A stretch of DNA of 6,734 bases, taken from assembly GCA_044370375.1 (NCBI GenBank), contig JBILVQ010000167.1, positions 1 through 6,734 on the forward strand, in the 5' to 3' direction. This document shows positions 6,301 to 6,734 of this stretch, in pieces (position 1 is the stretch's first letter; each line of letters begins with the position of its first letter). The position numbers were made by a program, and so were the translations under genes. The stretch comes from JBILVQ01 sp044370375 (GTDB lineage: Bacteria > Bacteroidota > Bacteroidia > UBA4408). The notes beneath the pieces are model-generated. The model made no database searches, had not been told where the DNA came from, and saw only the letters and a program-made list of their open reading frames with translations.

Positions 6301-6734
6301 TAGAGAGTTAGGCCATGAACCAATATTTGATATGAGTGTTGTTGTACTTCCCGGTGTAATAATGGCCGGTACTGCATAAAAAGTTGGGGTAGGAAGACTT
6401 GGGTAAATCCAAATGTCATCAACTAAGTTTTGACCAGTGATTGGGTTGCCTGTTGGATCATAAGCAGTGATGGTTAGTTGATAATGAGAAGGAATGGTTG
6501 GGGAAACCGTTAAACTCGGTCCTGTTTCACCGGTAATTACCGCATGCGCTTCCAAATCATACCATTCATAAGTTGCTCCAGGAAAAAAACAATCCGAACC
6601 AAGAATCACTGGATCTTCGGGGCAAAAAATGTCGTCACCCAATTCTAATTCCCAAGGTGCAACAAAAACATTGTCAACAAAATAAAAGCCGGCATTATTG
6701 GGTAAAAGTGGATTTCCGGCAACTGAATTTCTGG
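3352..6734 (-). CDS. Large T9SS-secreted parallel beta-helix surface protein, 5' partial
   Basis: The frame is open to the window edge: 1126 residues are visible and the N-terminus is missing. A TTG at 6640-6642 could be mistaken for a start, but the in-frame residues before it (FYFVDNVFVAP, about 16-26) look like the end of a beta-sandwich domain, so it is internal. In visible-residue numbering, 36-110 is Ig/PKD-like (YEWYD, then SHYQLTITAYD) and 113-208 is a second Ig-like stretch. Residues 215-800 are a right-handed parallel beta-helix, with many short turns such as FIGCTF, FEGCLF, IKDCRF, IENCRF and FVNNEI. Residues 822-1025 are mostly helical and end in a SGGPGVRIAR block, and 1051-1126 are the T9SS type A sorting domain beginning FKIFPNP. 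No catalytic residues are identifiable. A pectin-lyase-fold protein of this kind could bind or cleave polysaccharide or be purely structural. It ends in TAG inside the next gene's signal peptide region. Fold and secretion route are well supported; function is unknown. Confidence 0.9.
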   Translation of the reverse strand, partial: RNSVAGNPLLPNNAGFYFVDNVFVAPWELELGDDIFCPEDPVILGSDCFFPGATYEWYDLEAHAVITGETGPSLTVSPTIPSHYQLTITAYDPTGNPITGQNLVDDIWIYPSLPTPTFYAVPAIITPGSTTTLISNIGSWPNSLNYEIIDITGGGSTSLYSGPLSSFVTSTLSLISSADPSVYTFKLIVTDPHFEACSTEVTTTVIVTEDPCAQSTMTFEDSESISTIRVSMGLLNPAQTTYTGLVVFVEDGFDWDVTGLTFIGCTFFMDAGAKTNLATGVTTTFEGCLFRDCGEMWEAFEIIGEINAINSTFTQAETALKNKGNGEMVIKDCRFVDNLMGIGSEDLSTGVNAPVWDISGSEFWGSSSGFVAHTALPSHYDYVKPVAGIFAIDLASVDIGRDGLAQNHFHDMYSGILAIHAKVEIENCRFNDFPSKYPSSTTYYNKNYYDISGCAVGGNNGSDIEFFPRDDDNSSNPTVSNAYYGVKIIDSDGLIGDINRLPLTMNFTSGQEVYQGINAREVPDHLIVINCDITAKRTCIALDDNASTTDGVRVNRNVLNIMGKITGTSPTTYDALAYAIYTSEAHPSGNTSQRFVNNEINIQEYAYGGISIISRDNVAVLENTITDSKPSAQPFPVNGIYVASGSNTDTIACNYISSTTYKTSSQAGISLKASTQLLVDCNAIEGYYYNVLIDNDCSPSLLRGNSMEDFYMGLFYKTTGELGVQNFPANEYGAFHSGVSHGYKVKFQDSGFPVLLSANKHFVNESFGAPQHPNADPNALFDPGTSGTNFSCTSGCGIERSGNNEIDWAFYYENSEMNPSGSLYEQENLWNSHFNLLTKNYSDSALFANSNLIQAFAEEFEGSNTDKFAVIQYSLGRMLNPFGSHLSSLQQNNAERNIILGQITSSIDDSTRTQLQNSLNANEIVRAGIVQNFKQASSFARMYANTLISGISPQNLIESKLKTVLQIVLNKVYYDSIANFSSDSITLLQIAESCLYSGGPGVRIARHLFNYLDENKAWEDEVICMPETNERLALRNEAIEENHANVGNQSFKIFPNPFASIITLETNSQVRQIELFNSTGQKQEINFQRTKVDLIEISTNNLTPGLYLAYVYFDNGHHVVAKIEKR
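3355..3582 (-). other. T9SS type A C-terminal sorting domain of the beta-helix protein
   Basis: The last 76 residues begin FKIFPNPFAS and continue with QIELFNSTGQ and NLTPGLYLAYVYF, ending in VVAKIEKR. This is the usual order of the domain: the FPNP motif, the I-x-L-x-N-x-x-G strand, the L-x-x-G-x-Y strand, and a lysine-containing last strand. In this family the domain directs translocation across the outer membrane by the type IX system and is then normally cleaved, with attachment to A-LPS or release. Confidence 0.92.
3658..4269 (-). other. Helical segment between beta-helix and sorting domain
   Basis: Visible residues 822-1025 of the large protein change character. The Asn/Gly/Thr-rich beta-helix turns give way to long amphipathic stretches such as NLIQAFAEEF, AERNIILGQITSS, FARMYANTLI and LKTVLQIVLNKVYYDSI. 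The segment ends in LLQIAESCLYSGGPGVRIAR followed by an acidic EDEVICM. From memory, an IA-x-x-CP-x-x-GG-x-x-V-x-x-AR block of this kind recurs in Bacteroidota T9SS beta-helix proteins. I do not know a named domain for it, and its role (stalk, dimerisation or spacer) is inference. Confidence 0.55.

Overview
This 6.7 kb window is AT-rich, and every convincing gene lies on the minus strand. It looks like part of a Bacteroidota genome. The main reason is that two of the four proteins end in a type IX secretion system (T9SS) type A sorting domain, with the hallmark KIFPNP motif followed by a short beta-sandwich ending in a GxYxxx...K segment. Ribosome binding sites of Shine-Dalgarno type are essentially absent, and the beta-propeller and beta-helix surface protein families are ones that environmental Bacteroidota carry in large numbers. 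The lineage below phylum cannot be fixed from this window.

In transcription order (high to low coordinates) the layout is as follows. (1) 6734-3352: a very large secreted protein whose N-terminus lies outside the window. It has Ig/PKD-like domains, then a right-handed parallel beta-helix, then an alpha-helical segment, then a T9SS sorting domain. (2) About 3380-1824: a 518-526 residue secreted beta-propeller-type protein with a CxxCH motif just after its signal peptide and its own T9SS sorting domain. (3) 1827-1432: a 131-residue basic secreted protein of unknown family, with no sorting domain. (4) 1435-1: the first 478 residues of a signal-peptide-bearing SBBP-like beta-propeller protein with a regular 67-residue repeat, whose C-terminus lies outside the window.

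There is no intergenic DNA. Gene 1 overlaps gene 2 by 29-53 bp, depending on the start chosen. Genes 2/3 and 3/4 each overlap by 4 bp (ATGA). This arrangement strongly suggests one polycistronic, translationally coupled transcript, with its promoter upstream of 6734 and its terminator beyond position 1. All four products are predicted to leave the cytoplasm. The reading I favour, by inference only, is a cell-surface or secreted protein cassette: two T9SS-anchored large proteins, a propeller, and a small periplasmic or exported partner. No catalytic residues, RNA genes, mobile elements, CRISPR arrays or attachment sites were seen.
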